From Microbacterium laevaniformans (GTDB lineage: Bacteria; Actinomycetota; Actinomycetes; Actinomycetales; Microbacteriaceae): a stretch of DNA of 64,000 nucleotides. Below are positions 52,600 to 62,718 of this stretch, piece by piece; position 1 is the first letter of the stretch, and every line of letters begins with the position of its first letter. Below the pieces are notes generated by a model, which was given only the letters and a program-made list of their open reading frames with translations, was not told the DNA's origin and ran no database searches. Where the stretch lies: positions 682,001-746,000 of the forward strand of contig NZ_JAFBCE010000001.1 of the NCBI RefSeq assembly GCF_016907555.1. Direction: 5' to 3'. The translations under genes were made by a program, and so were the position numbers.

Positions 52600-54723
52600 T
52601 CAGTCCTCGGCGAGGCCCAGCACGTCCAGTAACCAGGCGAGCTCGAAGGCGCGCTGCTGCCAGGAGTTGTAGCGCCCGGAGACACCGCCGTGGCCCGCGA
52701 CCATCTCGCACTTCAGCAGTGCGTCAGCACCGACCTCGCGCAATCGCGCCACCCACTTGGCGGGTTCCACGTAGTAGACGCGGGTGTCGTTGAGCGAGGT
52801 GGTCGCGAGGATCCGCGGATACGTCACTCCCTCGCGCACGTTCTCGTACGGCGTGTACGACTTCATGTACGCGTAGACCTCCGCGTCGTGCAGCGGATCG
52901 CCCCACTCGTCCCACTCGATCACCGTCAGCGGGAGCGAAGGATCGAGGATGGTCGTCAGGGCATCGACGAAGGGGACGTCGGCGAGGATGCCGGCGAACA
53001 GCTCGGGGGCGAGATTCGCGACCGCGCCCATCAGCAGACCGCCCGCAGAACCGCCTTCGGCGACGAGGCGGTCGGGTGCGGTGACGCCCGTGTCGATCAG
53101 ATGACGCGCGACCGCGACGAAGTCGGTGAAGGTGTTGCGCTTGTGCTGCAGCTTGCCGTCCTCGTACCACTGCCGTCCGAGTTCGCCGCCGCCGCGAACG
53201 TGCGCGACGGCGAAGACGACGCCGCGATCGAGCATCGACAGACGCGCCACCGAGAAACCGGGTTCGATGGAGTGCTCGTAGGACCCGTACCCGTAGAGGT
53301 GCAGCGGACGCGGCGCGTTCCCCGGCTCGCCGAACGACCGCTTCCACACGATCGAGACGGGCACGTGGGTGCCGTCGGATGCCGTGACCCACTCGCGCCG
53401 CTGCCCGTAGGCCGACGGATCGTATCCGCCGAGCACGGGCTGGCGCTTGCGCAGGTGCAACTCACGCGCCGCCACGTCGTAGTCGTAGATGGTCCCGGGG
53501 GTGAGGAACGAGCCGTAACCGAGCCGCACCACGGGCGGGGCCCATTCGGGATTGCCGCCGGCTCCGGCGGTGTAGAGCTCCTCCTCGAAGGCGAGCTCGT
53601 CGATGCTGCCGGTGGCGTAGTCCAGGATCCCCATTCGCGACAGCCCGTCGCGTCGGTACGACACGACCCCCCAGTCGCGGAAGGCGGACATATCCAGCAC
53701 GCGCCGCCCGGGAGTGTGGGCCAGCACGACGTCGCGTTGGCCCTGCGGATCGGATGCTGCGACGCGCACCAGTTCGAAATCGAGCGCGCCGTCGTTGTGC
53801 ACGATGTAGAGCACGTCCTCGCCGCCCACGACGGCATGGGTGGCCGAGTACTCGACGCCTTCTCGACGCGGCCAGATGGATCGCGGTTCGGAACGCAGAT
53901 CGGTCGCGTCGACGAGGTACTCCTCGGTCGTGATGGAGGAGCCCACCTCGATGACCAGGTACTTCTCGCTGCGCGTGAAGCCGGCACCCACCCAGTAGCG
54001 CTCGTCCGGCTCGTGGAACAGGCGCGCGTCGGCTGCGGCATCGGTGCCGACCTCGTGCAGCCACACGGTGTCGGGTCGCCACGCGTCGTCGACCGTCGTG
54101 TAGATGATGTACCGGCCGTCGGGGGAGAACGACGCTCCCGCCGAGGTGTTCTCGATGACGTCGGGCAGGTCCTTCCCGCTGACGAGGTCGCGCACACGCA
54201 GCGTGTAGCGCTCGTCGCCCTCCACATCGACACCGAAGAGCAGTCGAGAACCGTCGGTCGAGACGTCGAAGCTGCCCAGGGAGAAGAACTCGTGACCGTC
54301 GGCCTCGACGTTGCCGTCGAGCAGGACGATCTCGGCGGGGACGTCGACGCCCGGCGTCAGGACAGGCGGCGTCCAGTCGTCGGGGCCGGCCAGAGGCGCG
54401 CGGCATTGGATGCCATACTGCTTGCCCTCGACGGTGCGCCCGTAGTACCACCATGCGCCCTGACGCGTCGGAACGGACAGGTCGGTCTCGAGGGTGCGAG
54501 CCTTGATCTCGTCGAAGATGCGCTGGCGCAGCCCCGCGAGGTGGGCCGTGCGCTGCTCGGTGAAGGCGTTCTCGGCTTCGAGGTGCGCGATGACCTCGGC
54601 ATCCTCCTTCTCCCGCAGCCACTCGTAGTCGTCTCGCACCTCGTCGCCGTGATGATGGCGAAGCGTCGGACGGGCGGCGGCGACGGGGGCGGACAGCGGC
54701 GTGGAGGACGTCTCTCGGGTCAC
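52600..54723 (-). CDS. ptrB: Oligopeptidase B (S9 family serine peptidase)
   Basis: A 707-residue prolyl-oligopeptidase-fold enzyme that cuts short peptides after Arg or Lys. An N-terminal beta-propeller (about 75-430) guards the alpha/beta-hydrolase domain. The catalytic triad is visible as GGSAGGLLMG (Ser), TSLNDTRVYY (Asp) and GHGGVSGRY (His), and the S1 acidic residues appear in the DVPFVDALTTI and SYGEH-like (GYGSYEHSIEP) motifs. No signal peptide. GTG 54723 lies six bases past TAGCGT. Confidence 0.92.
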   Translation of the reverse strand: MTRETSSTPLSAPVAAARPTLRHHHGDEVRDDYEWLREKEDAEVIAHLEAENAFTEQRTAHLAGLRQRIFDEIKARTLETDLSVPTRQGAWWYYGRTVEGKQYGIQCRAPLAGPDDWTPPVLTPGVDVPAEIVLLDGNVEADGHEFFSLGSFDVSTDGSRLLFGVDVEGDERYTLRVRDLVSGKDLPDVIENTSAGASFSPDGRYIIYTTVDDAWRPDTVWLHEVGTDAAADARLFHEPDERYWVGAGFTRSEKYLVIEVGSSITTEEYLVDATDLRSEPRSIWPRREGVEYSATHAVVGGEDVLYIVHNDGALDFELVRVAASDPQGQRDVVLAHTPGRRVLDMSAFRDWGVVSYRRDGLSRMGILDYATGSIDELAFEEELYTAGAGGNPEWAPPVVRLGYGSFLTPGTIYDYDVAARELHLRKRQPVLGGYDPSAYGQRREWVTASDGTHVPVSIVWKRSFGEPGNAPRPLHLYGYGSYEHSIEPGFSVARLSMLDRGVVFAVAHVRGGGELGRQWYEDGKLQHKRNTFTDFVAVARHLIDTGVTAPDRLVAEGGSAGGLLMGAVANLAPELFAGILADVPFVDALTTILDPSLPLTVIEWDEWGDPLHDAEVYAYMKSYTPYENVREGVTYPRILATTSLNDTRVYYVEPAKWVARLREVGADALLKCEMVAGHGGVSGRYNSWQQRAFELAWLLDVLGLAED

Positions 54724-54729
54724 CGCTCC

Positions 54730-54735
54730 ACGCTA
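54730..54735 (-). promoter_or_regulatory. -10 box TAGCGT, leaderless promoter of ptrB
   Basis: TAGCGT on the minus strand, six bases before GTG 54723. Confidence 0.45.
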
Positions 54736-54899
54736 ATCCACGCCCGGCGTGTCGGGGCGGGATCGCCGTTCTGCGAGGGGCCTTGAGTGTGGGAGTATTT
54801 CTGTGGTCCGGTTGCCGGAGTATGAACCCACGGTGAACTCTTCGTTCGCATCGCCGATTCCGTCGGCTCCCTTCCTGTGAATCCCGACGAAAGCGAACT

Positions 54900-56240
54900 G
54901 TGGAAACCGCTGCCCTCATCGTCGTGCTGGTGATCGCGCTGGCGCTGTTCTTCGACTTCACGAACGGCTTTCACGACACCGCGAACGCGATGGCCACCCC
55001 GATCGCGACCGGTGCCCTCAAGCCCAAAGTCGCCGTTCTGCTCGCCGCGAGTCTCAATCTCGTCGGCGCCTTCCTGTCCACCGAGGTGTCGAAGACGATC
55101 TCGCACGGGATCATCCGCGAGGACCAGATTGAGCCGCTCGCGTTCCTGCCGATCATCTTCGCCGGCCTGATCGGTGCGATCACCTGGAACATGCTGACCT
55201 GGCTGCTGGGTCTGCCCTCCAGCTCCTCGCACGCCCTGTTCGGCGGGTTGATCGGGGCGACGCTCGTCGGCGCGAGCGCGGCGGCCATCGATTTCGGCAT
55301 GGTGCTGAGCAAGGTCGTCCTGCCGGCATTGATCGCCCCGTTCACGGCCGGTGTCATCGCCTTCCTGGCGACGCGGCTCGCCTACGCGATGACGCGTCGC
55401 TACGACAACAAGCCCGACGGTCGCGACGGGTTCCGCTGGGGCCAGATCTTCACCTCCTCCCTCGTCGCCCTCGCCCACGGCACGAACGATGCGCAGAAGA
55501 CGATGGGTGTCATCACCCTCGCGCTGATCATGGCGGGCTGGCAGAGCGGTGCCCATGCCGACCCGCAGCTGTGGGTGATCCTGGCCTGTGCGTTCACGAT
55601 CGCGCTCGGCACCTACATGGGCGGCTGGCGCATCATCCGTACGCTCGGCAAGGGGCTCACCGACGTGAAGCCCGCACAGGGCTTCTCCGCCGAGACGTCC
55701 ACGGCGGCGACCATCCTCGCCTCCAGCGCGCTCGGCTTCGCGCTGTCGACGACGCAGGTCGCCTCGGGCTCGGTCATCGGCTCCGGACTCGGGCGGCGGG
55801 GCTCGAAAGTGCGCTGGCGCACCGTCGGGCGCATCGCCGTGGGATGGGTGCTGACGCTGCCCGCCTCGGCCGCCGTCGGTGCCTTCGCCGCACTGCTGGT
55901 CGTCTGGTTCGCAGGCGCCGGCATCGTCATCGACGCGGTGCTCGCCGTCGCGATCATCGTCGGTCTGTTCCTGCGCTCGCGTCGCACGCACGTGGACTCG
56001 TCGAATGCGATGAGCGAGGTCGCCGACTCGGGGCTCGCGGTCAAGGTCAAGCGCAACCCGCCGCCCACGCGTCGTCAGCGCGCGATCCTGCGCGCCGAGC
56101 GCGCGCAGCAGAAGGCAGACCGGGCGAAGGAGCGGGCGAAGAGCACGGCGCCCGGCGGGAAGAAGCCCTCGGCCACGAAGCCTTTGGCCACGAAGCCTTC
56201 CGCCGAGAAGTCCGGTGCTGAGAAGACGGGGGAGCGCTGA
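54900..56240 (+). CDS. Inorganic phosphate transporter, PiT family
   Basis: A 446-residue low-affinity phosphate/metal-phosphate symporter with about ten membrane helices. The duplicated family signatures are present: FFDFTNGFHDTANAMATPIATGAL (about 18-41) and VALAHGTNDAQKTMGVITLAL (about 190-210), plus SSSSHALFGGLIG. The C-terminal 80 residues are a cytoplasmic basic tail (RAILRAERAQQKADRAKERAK, then KPSATKPLATKPSAEK repeats). GTG 54900 has only a weak GAAAG site. The stop overlaps the start of a small membrane gene (TGATG). Confidence 0.92.
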   Translation: METAALIVVLVIALALFFDFTNGFHDTANAMATPIATGALKPKVAVLLAASLNLVGAFLSTEVSKTISHGIIREDQIEPLAFLPIIFAGLIGAITWNMLTWLLGLPSSSSHALFGGLIGATLVGASAAAIDFGMVLSKVVLPALIAPFTAGVIAFLATRLAYAMTRRYDNKPDGRDGFRWGQIFTSSLVALAHGTNDAQKTMGVITLALIMAGWQSGAHADPQLWVILACAFTIALGTYMGGWRIIRTLGKGLTDVKPAQGFSAETSTAATILASSALGFALSTTQVASGSVIGSGLGRRGSKVRWRTVGRIAVGWVLTLPASAAVGAFAALLVVWFAGAGIVIDAVLAVAIIVGLFLRSRRTHVDSSNAMSEVADSGLAVKVKRNPPPTRRQRAILRAERAQQKADRAKERAKSTAPGGKKPSATKPLATKPSAEKSGAEKTGER

Positions 56241-56572
56241 TGGGTATCAGCATCGACTGGTTGGCCTTCGTCCAGGTCTTCGCCGCCGCCTTGATCGGTG
56301 CGCTGCTCGTCGTCGGCTTCTATGCGGGCGGTCTGCGGCTGCTGGTACGTGGCGGACGGGCGCCCATCGTCGCTCCCGCAGAGTTCACCGACGCGATCAC
56401 CGTGATCAGCGAGAAGGAGGCGCGTCGTGCGGCCAAAGCCGCCGCGAAGGCGGCGAAGAAGAGCCCCCTGACCGACGGGCAGAAGCGTCTGGCGCTGATC
56501 GGTGCCTACCTGTCATTCGCACTGTGCGGCGTCGCGGTTCTCGCTGGGCTCGCCCTGATCGTCCTGCACTGA
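56240..56572 (+). CDS. Small membrane protein coupled to the phosphate transporter
   Basis: A 110-residue protein with two membrane helices (about 8-31 and 84-108) joined by a basic stretch (KEARRAAKAAAKAAKKS). Its ATG shares a base with the transporter's TGA (TGATG), so it is translated from the same mRNA and may be a subunit or regulator. Databases often call such proteins 'peptidase', but I see no catalytic motif. No terminator hairpin is evident before the next gene's promoter. Confidence 0.75.
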   Translation: MGISIDWLAFVQVFAAALIGALLVVGFYAGGLRLLVRGGRAPIVAPAEFTDAITVISEKEARRAAKAAAKAAKKSPLTDGQKRLALIGAYLSFALCGVAVLAGLALIVLH

Positions 56573-56647
56573 CCCACCGGCATCGCGATCGCGGGCGCCT
56601 CACGCCCGGAACTGCGGGAGGGTCCGCCCCGCGTCGGCGGCGGCGCC

Positions 56648-56653
56648 TAGGCT
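56648..56653 (+). promoter_or_regulatory. -10 box TAGGCT, leaderless promoter of the phosphodiesterase gene
   Basis: TAGGCT six bases before ATG 56660. Confidence 0.6.
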
Positions 56654-56659
56654 GACCTC

Positions 56660-57565
56660 ATGGCCCCTGCCTCGTTCTCGTTCGGCATCCATCCGCCCGC
56701 CCAGCGCGTGATCGTCCATCTCAGCGATACGCATCTGCTCGCCGGGAACCGGCCCCTCGGTGGCCGATACGACACCGCCGCCAACCTCATCGCGACATTG
56801 GCGGCAGTCGAGCGCACCGGCGTCAAGGCCGACGCCATCGTGTTCACGGGCGACCTGACCGATCTGGGTGAGCCGGACGCCTACGCCGCCCTGCGCGCCG
56901 AGGTCGAACCCGTCGCTGCGCGGCTGGGTGCGCCCATCGTGTGGGTCGCGGGAAATCATGACGAGCGCCCCGCGTTGCGTGCGGGACTTCTCGACGAGGC
57001 GCCGAGTCTCGAACCCGTCACCGGTGTGTGGGACCTCGGCGGACTGCGCCTGATCGCTCTCGATTCCTCCGTGCCGGGGTGGCATCACGGTGACCTGGAT
57101 GCCGCACAGCTGGACTGGCTCCGCGGCATCCTCGCCGAACCGGCGCCGCTGGGCACCGTGCTGGCTCTGCATCATCCGCCGCTGCCGAGCCACATCCCGT
57201 TCTTCGATATCCTCGAACTCCGTCATCAGAGCGAGTTCGCGGCGGCGCTCGCCGGCAGCGACGTCCGCGCCATCCTCGCCGGACACCTCCACTACGCCAC
57301 GGCGGGCACCTTCGCCGGCATCCCGGTCAGCGTCGCATCGGCGACCTGTTACACGATGAACCTCCAGCGTCCGCCGCAGGAGGTCAACGGCATGGACGGC
57401 GGACAGTCCTTCCATCTCGTGCACGTCTACGACGACACCATCACGCACAGCGTCGTCCCGGTCGGTGAGGCCGAGACGGCCGAGGTCTTCAGCGAGGAAT
57501 GGACACGGGCGATGGCCGCACTCGACCCGGAGGAGCGGCTCGAGGCCTTCTCCCGAAAGCGCTGA
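56660..57565 (+). CDS. Metallophosphoesterase, 3',5'-cyclic-nucleotide phosphodiesterase type (CpdA/Rv0805-like)
   Basis: A 301-residue calcineurin-like phosphoesterase. The dinuclear-metal motifs are HLSDTHL (about 16-22), FTGDLTD (about 65-71), VAGNHDE (about 101-107), ALHHPPLP (about 168-175) and AGHLHY (about 213-218), in the order and spacing of CpdA and M. tuberculosis Rv0805. Such enzymes hydrolyse cAMP and other phosphodiesters. ATG 56660 is leaderless, six bases past TAGGCT. No cyclase or Crp gene lies in the window. Confidence 0.88.
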   Translation: MAPASFSFGIHPPAQRVIVHLSDTHLLAGNRPLGGRYDTAANLIATLAAVERTGVKADAIVFTGDLTDLGEPDAYAALRAEVEPVAARLGAPIVWVAGNHDERPALRAGLLDEAPSLEPVTGVWDLGGLRLIALDSSVPGWHHGDLDAAQLDWLRGILAEPAPLGTVLALHHPPLPSHIPFFDILELRHQSEFAAALAGSDVRAILAGHLHYATAGTFAGIPVSVASATCYTMNLQRPPQEVNGMDGGQSFHLVHVYDDTITHSVVPVGEAETAEVFSEEWTRAMAALDPEERLEAFSRKR

Positions 57566-57607
57566 GATCGCGAGGTGTCCCGGGCGCGGCAGATGCGCTC
57601 ATGCGGC

Positions 57608-57638
57608 TTGACTTCGAGTGCACTCGAAGTTCTACCGT
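57608..57638 (+). promoter_or_regulatory. MerR-type promoter/operator, 19-bp spacer
   Basis: -35 TTGACT (57608-57613) and -10 TACCGT (57633-57638) are 19 bp apart instead of 17, and the spacer holds a perfect 20-bp palindrome ACTTCGAGTGCACTCGAAGT (57611-57630). This is the hallmark of promoters twisted open by MerR regulators. The -10 is six bases from the merR ATG. Confidence 0.85.
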
Positions 57639-57644
57639 GGGCAC

Positions 57645-58036
57645 ATGACCCTGCTCCCCGTCCCCGCGCGCGAGGGCGTCTCGATCGCCGAGGCCGCCGC
57701 CGCCACCGACGTCTCGACGCACACCCTGCGCTACTACGAGCGCGAGGGGCTCATGCTGACGCCGATCGACCGCGCCTCCTCCTCGCACCGCCGCTACTCG
57801 GATGCCGACATCTCCTGGGTGCGCTTCCTGACGCGGCTGCGCCTCACGGGCATGCCGATCGCCGGCATCCGCCGCTACACCGAGCTGGTGCGCGTGGGGG
57901 AGTCCACCGTGCCCGAGCGCCGGGAGCTGCTCGTCGCCCATCGCGAACGTGTGCGCGCACAGCTCGACGAGATCACCGCGAGCCTGCGGGCCATCGACCA
58001 CAAGATCGACATCTACGACAAGGAGATCTCACTCTC

Positions 58037-58040
<4 letters not shown>
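57645..58040 (+). CDS. MerR family transcriptional regulator
   Basis: A 131-residue regulator. The winged helix (about 12-75) reads VSIAEAAAATDVSTHTLRYYEREGLMLTPIDRASSSHRRYSDADISWVRF, then a long dimerisation helix (about 85-131) without the cysteines that bind metals in MerR or CueR. It belongs to the YyaN/AdhR-like group that senses aldehydes or small organics (inference). ATG 57645 directly follows the MerR-type promoter; the stop overlaps the aldo/keto reductase ATG (ATGA), so regulator and target share one self-activated transcript. Confidence 0.92.
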
Positions 58041-59023
<983 letters not shown>

Positions 59024-59077
59024 CCGTCGAGGTGCCCTTCGTCGCGGCCTCGGCCGCGGCGGAGGGCACCCGTCTGT

Positions 59078-59102
59078 CCGGGTGTACGCCGTGTACACCC
59101 GG
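59078..59102. promoter_or_regulatory. Palindrome before aspA (operator or terminator)
   Basis: CCGGGTGTAC/GTACACCCGG, a perfect 10-bp inverted repeat around GCCGT. It lies 55 bases after the aldo/keto reductase stop and about 20 bases before a TAGGCT -10 (59122-59127). No U-tract, which leans towards an operator. Confidence 0.45.
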
Positions 59103-59121
59103 AACGTATCGACGCCGCGGG

Positions 59122-59127
59122 TAGGCT
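59122..59127 (+). promoter_or_regulatory. -10 box TAGGCT of aspA
   Basis: TAGGCT 43 bases before ATG 59171; this promoter gives a leadered mRNA with an AAAAGGA ribosome-binding site. Confidence 0.5.
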
Positions 59128-59170
59128 CGACCCCGACCACCCGAGGCGACGACCCAAAAGGACTGCACTC

Positions 59171-60628
59171 ATGGCACCTGCCGCAACGACGCGCACCGAG
59201 ACCGACTCCCTGGGATCGATGGAGATCCCCGCCGATGCATACTGGGGCATCCACACCGCCCGGGCCCTGGAGAACTTCCCGATCTCCATGCGGCCCATCT
59301 CCGTCTACAAGGACCTCGTGACCGCGCTCGCGATGGTCAAGCAGGCATCCGCCCGCGCGAACCTCGAGATCGGGGTGCTCGACGCCGAACGCGCCGACCT
59401 CATCGACCGCGCTGCCCAGCGCGTCATCGACGGGGATTTCCACGACCAGTTCGTCGTCGGCGTCGTGCAGGGCGGCGCCGGCACCTCCACCAACATGAAC
59501 GCGAACGAGGTGATCACCAACATCGCGCTCGAGCTCGCGGGTCGTCCCAAGGGTGACTACGCGTACCTCTCGCCGATCGATCACACCAACCGCTCGCAGT
59601 CGACCAACGATGTCTACCCGACCGCGGTGAAGGTGGGGCTCAGTCTCGATCTGAAGACCCTTCTGGAGGAGCTGGACCTCCTGCGCCAATCGTTCCTTTC
59701 GAAGGCGGTCGAGTTCCACGACATCCTCAAGATCGGTCGCACCCAGCTGCAGGATGCCGTGCCGATGACCCTCGGCCAGGAGTTCCACGGTTTCGCGACG
59801 ACCCTCGGCTACGACCACCAGCGCCTCACCGAGAACGCGTACCTGCTGTTCGAGATCAACATGGGCGCCACGGCGATCGGCACCGGCATCACGACCCACC
59901 CCGGTTATGCGCCCGCCGTCCTACGCCACCTGCGGGAGATCACGGGCCTCGACCTGGCGACCGCCGACGATCTGGTCGAAGCCACGAGCGACACGGGGTC
60001 GTTCATGTCGTTCTCCTCGACCCTCAAGCGCAACGCGATCAAGCTCTCGAAGATCGCCAACGACCTGCGGCTCCTCTCGAGCGGACCGCAGGCGGGCCTC
60101 GGCGAGATCAACCTTCCGGCCCGTCAAGCCGGATCCAGCATCATGCCCGGCAAGGTGAATCCGGTCATCCCCGAGGTCGTCAATCAGGTCGCGTTCTCCG
60201 TCGCCGGTGCCGACCTCACCGTCACGATGGCCGTCGAAGGCGGTCAGCTCCAGCTGAACGCGTTCGAGCCGATCATCGCCCACTCGATCTTCCAGTCGAT
60301 CACGTGGATGCGACGCGCCATGCGCACCTTCCGCATCAACTGCGTCGACGGCATCACCGCGAACCGCGAGCGTCTCGGCGCCATGGTCGGCTCCTCGGTC
60401 GGTGTCGTCACGGCCCTCACCCCGTTCATCGGCTACGCGGCGTCGGCGGCTCTCGCCAAGACCGCGCTGCTGACCCACCGCAACGTCGGTGACCTCGTCG
60501 TCGAAGCCGGGCTCATGACTCGCGACGAGGTCGACAAGCAGCTCTCTCCGGCGCGGCTGTCGGGCCTGGAGGCGATCACGCAGGCCATTCCCGTCGTACA
60601 GCCCGCCGAGAACCTCGTCGAGAGCTGA
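59171..60628 (+). CDS. aspA: Aspartate ammonia-lyase
   Basis: A 485-residue fumarase/aspartase superfamily enzyme that interconverts aspartate with fumarate and ammonia. The superfamily signature GSSIMPGKVNP (about 323-333) with its catalytic serine, the substrate motif GGAGTSTNMNANEVITN and HTNRSQSTNDVYPTA are intact. DSLGSMEIPADAYWGIHTARALENFPIS at the N-terminus favours aspartase over fumarase. ATG follows AAAAGGA. Together with the asparaginase at 5.8 kb it could channel asparagine to fumarate, though the genes are far apart. Confidence 0.92.
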   Translation: MAPAATTRTETDSLGSMEIPADAYWGIHTARALENFPISMRPISVYKDLVTALAMVKQASARANLEIGVLDAERADLIDRAAQRVIDGDFHDQFVVGVVQGGAGTSTNMNANEVITNIALELAGRPKGDYAYLSPIDHTNRSQSTNDVYPTAVKVGLSLDLKTLLEELDLLRQSFLSKAVEFHDILKIGRTQLQDAVPMTLGQEFHGFATTLGYDHQRLTENAYLLFEINMGATAIGTGITTHPGYAPAVLRHLREITGLDLATADDLVEATSDTGSFMSFSSTLKRNAIKLSKIANDLRLLSSGPQAGLGEINLPARQAGSSIMPGKVNPVIPEVVNQVAFSVAGADLTVTMAVEGGQLQLNAFEPIIAHSIFQSITWMRRAMRTFRINCVDGITANRERLGAMVGSSVGVVTALTPFIGYAASAALAKTALLTHRNVGDLVVEAGLMTRDEVDKQLSPARLSGLEAITQAIPVVQPAENLVES

Positions 60629-60709
60629 CGAATCCTTTGCGCGAGACGCGCGCGGGCCGATAACGTCGCTGTCAGCAACGCGCCGCACCGGCCGACCGAG
60701 GAGAGACGC

Positions 60710-61153
60710 ATGACCGACCCCACCCAGCCCCCTGTGAATCCGCAGACTCCGCCGCCCGCCGCGCCGCCCGCCGCGCCGCCGCCGTACCAGCAGAGCGGCT
60801 ACGCGGCCGCTCCCGCGTACAACGGCGGACCCGCGGCATCCACGGCCGTGCCGGGACGCACGCTGGGGATCGTCGCCCTCGTCCTCGCCATCGTCCCTGT
60901 GGGACTGCAGCTGATCGGCCTCATCCTCGGCATCGTCGCCCTCGTGCAGTCCAAGAAGGCCGGCGCGAAGAACGGCATGGCGGTCGCCGCCATCATCGTC
61001 AGCTCCGTGCTGATCGTGATCGGCATCATCATCGGCATCGTCGTCGCGGTCGTGTTCGCCAACACGGCCGGCGACCTCATCCAGTTCTGCGCCAACAACC
61101 CGAGCGGGGTGTACGAGCTCAACGGCAAGACCATCACCTGCAACGGCGGCTGA
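60710..61153 (+). CDS. DUF4190 membrane protein
   Basis: A 147-residue protein. Residues 1-45 are Pro/Ala/Tyr-rich and cytoplasmic; two membrane helices (about 50-80 and 87-120) form the DUF4190 core (LGIVALVLAIVPVGLQLIGLILGIVALVQSKKAGAKNGMAVAAIIVSSVL), and a short outside tail holds two cysteines (FCANN, ITCNGG) that may pair. Function unknown. A GAGGAGAG site precedes the ATG; a strong hairpin follows. Confidence 0.8.
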   Translation: MTDPTQPPVNPQTPPPAAPPAAPPPYQQSGYAAAPAYNGGPAASTAVPGRTLGIVALVLAIVPVGLQLIGLILGIVALVQSKKAGAKNGMAVAAIIVSSVLIVIGIIIGIVVAVVFANTAGDLIQFCANNPSGVYELNGKTITCNGG

Positions 61154-61164
61154 GTCGCCCGCAG

Positions 61165-61207
61165 ACGACGCCCCGGTGTCCGCCGACGCGGATCACCGGG
61201 GCGTCGT
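61165..61207. terminator. Hairpin terminator, bidirectional, between DUF4190 and FAH-family genes
   Basis: Perfect 14-bp stem (61165-61178 with 61194-61207) around a 15-base loop, between convergent stops. Confidence 0.7.
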
Positions 61208-61211
61208 GCGT

Positions 61212-62078
61212 TCAGTCGAGAATGCGGCAGTGAGTGGTGAGCTCACCGATGCCGTCGATACCCACTGTCACGATCGAGCGGTCGCGCAGGAAGATCTGCG
61301 GATCGCGAGAATACCCCGCCCCTCCTGGGCTTCCGGTCGAGATCAGGGTGCCGGGCAGCAGCGTCGCCGACTGCGACAGATGCGCGATCAGGGTTGCCAC
61401 CGAGCGGATCATCTGTCCCGTCGAGGCGTCCTGCACGGTCTGACCGTCGACGACCGCCCAGATGTGCAAGTTCTGCGGGTCGGCGATCTCGTCGGCGGTG
61501 ACGACGAAGGGACCGTTGGGGGTGAAGCCGTCGAACGACTTGCAGCGTGACCACTGCGCTTCTGAGAACTGGATGTCGCGCGCGGTGATGTCATTGACCA
61601 CCGTGTACCCCCAGACATGGGCCAGCGCGTCCTCCGCGGCGACGTCCTTGGCGGACGTACCGATCACGACTCCGAGTTCCGATTCGTAGTCGACCGACTC
61701 GCTGAGCGATCGCGGCCACGAGGTCGTGGCGTCGTGTCCGGACAGCGAGTTCGGCCAGAGCGCGAACACGGTCGGAGCAGTGTCGGCCTTGAGTCCGAGC
61801 TCGCTGGAGTGCGCCGCGTAGTTCAAACCGACGGCCAGGACGATGGGCGGCGCGTCGACCGCGGGGCCGAATGTCAGGCCGTCCAGAGGGATGCCGTCGA
61901 CATCGCGGGCAGCCTCGCGCACGCGAGCGAGGAGCTCGTCGCCCCCCTCGATCAGGGCCTGCAGCGTGCGCGGAGCCGCGTCGAACAGGTCCGCCACGGG
62001 GGCGATCCGTCCGGGTGCGACCACGACGACCAGCTGCGGATCGTCCGTTTCGGGCAGGAGGACGTGGGCGAAACGCAT
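61212..62078 (-). CDS. Fumarylacetoacetate hydrolase family protein
   Basis: A 288-residue FAH-fold enzyme. The metal-binding acidic residues occur in VDYESELGVVIG (about 133-144) and in the later VNDITARDIQ; VLAVGLNYAAHSSELGLK and SPGGAGY complete the pattern. Family members act on fumarylpyruvate, acylpyruvates, oxaloacetate or 2-keto-3-deoxy sugars acids; the motif set does not choose between them. ATG 62078 has TACCCT and then GGAGGG just before it, so it could be leaderless or use that as a ribosome-binding site. Confidence 0.87.
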   Translation of the reverse strand: MRFAHVLLPETDDPQLVVVVAPGRIAPVADLFDAAPRTLQALIEGGDELLARVREAARDVDGIPLDGLTFGPAVDAPPIVLAVGLNYAAHSSELGLKADTAPTVFALWPNSLSGHDATTSWPRSLSESVDYESELGVVIGTSAKDVAAEDALAHVWGYTVVNDITARDIQFSEAQWSRCKSFDGFTPNGPFVVTADEIADPQNLHIWAVVDGQTVQDASTGQMIRSVATLIAHLSQSATLLPGTLISTGSPGGAGYSRDPQIFLRDRSIVTVGIDGIGELTTHCRILD

Positions 62079-62300
62079 CCCTCCAGGGTAGTGCGGGGCG
62101 ATGAACTCCGCAGGTTTTGGTGATTTCGGTCACCGCGCATCTGCCGTACAGATTCTGCTCATACACAGACTCAGCGCCCGGTGCCGCGGCGATGCCTGCG
62201 TGTCTCCCGGGCGCTGAGTTGGCCTGCATTCATTGTGTTCCGAGCTCTCGGAGGGTGTCAAGAGGGTGCCCGGCCCATCCGCGCATGCTTGGATGGGGGT

Positions 62301-62669
62301 ATGACCGAAGAGCGCACCAAGCCCGAGTTCGACGCCCCCGCAGGACCTGCTCCCGCCGACCTCGTCATCCGCGACATCATCGTGGGTGACGGCGACGAGG
62401 CGAAGCCCGGCGACAACGTCACCGTGCACTACGCCGGCGTCGAGTACGAGTCCGGTGAGGAGTTCGACTCCTCGTGGGGTCGCGGCGAGTCGATCCAGTT
62501 CCCGCTGCGCGGACTGATCCAGGGATGGCAGGACGGCATCCCCGGAATGAAGGTGGGCGGACGTCGCGAGCTGATCATCCCGCCCCACCTGGCCTACGGC
62601 CCCGCCGGTGGTCACTTCCTCGGTGGCAAGACGCTGATCTTCATCATCGATCTGCTCAAGGTCGGCTGA
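62301..62669 (+). CDS. FKBP-type peptidyl-prolyl cis-trans isomerase (cytosolic)
   Basis: A 122-residue single-domain FKBP that speeds proline isomerisation. Motifs: VTVHYAGVEYESGEEFDSSWGRGES, LIQGWQDGIPGMKVGGRRELIIPPHLAYGPAGG and TLIFIIDLLKV cover the whole fold, with no signal peptide. ATG 62301 follows GGGGGT; the upstream extension of the frame has no homology. A strong palindrome follows the stop. Confidence 0.92.
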   Translation: MTEERTKPEFDAPAGPAPADLVIRDIIVGDGDEAKPGDNVTVHYAGVEYESGEEFDSSWGRGESIQFPLRGLIQGWQDGIPGMKVGGRRELIIPPHLAYGPAGGHFLGGKTLIFIIDLLKVG

Positions 62670-62686
62670 TCGGACGCTTTCGTGGG

Positions 62687-62718
62687 GAGGGGGTGGATGC
62701 CGCGGCATCCACCCCCTC
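62687..62718 (+). terminator. Hairpin terminator after the FKBP gene
   Basis: A 32-bp perfect palindrome (16-bp arms, 62687-62702 with 62703-62718), 18 bases past the stop. Confidence 0.7.

Noticed and set aside
54825..54850. Possible Pho box (GTTCACC on the minus strand) before the phosphate transporter
   Set aside because: Only one half site is clear; the second direct repeat at 11-bp spacing is not present.
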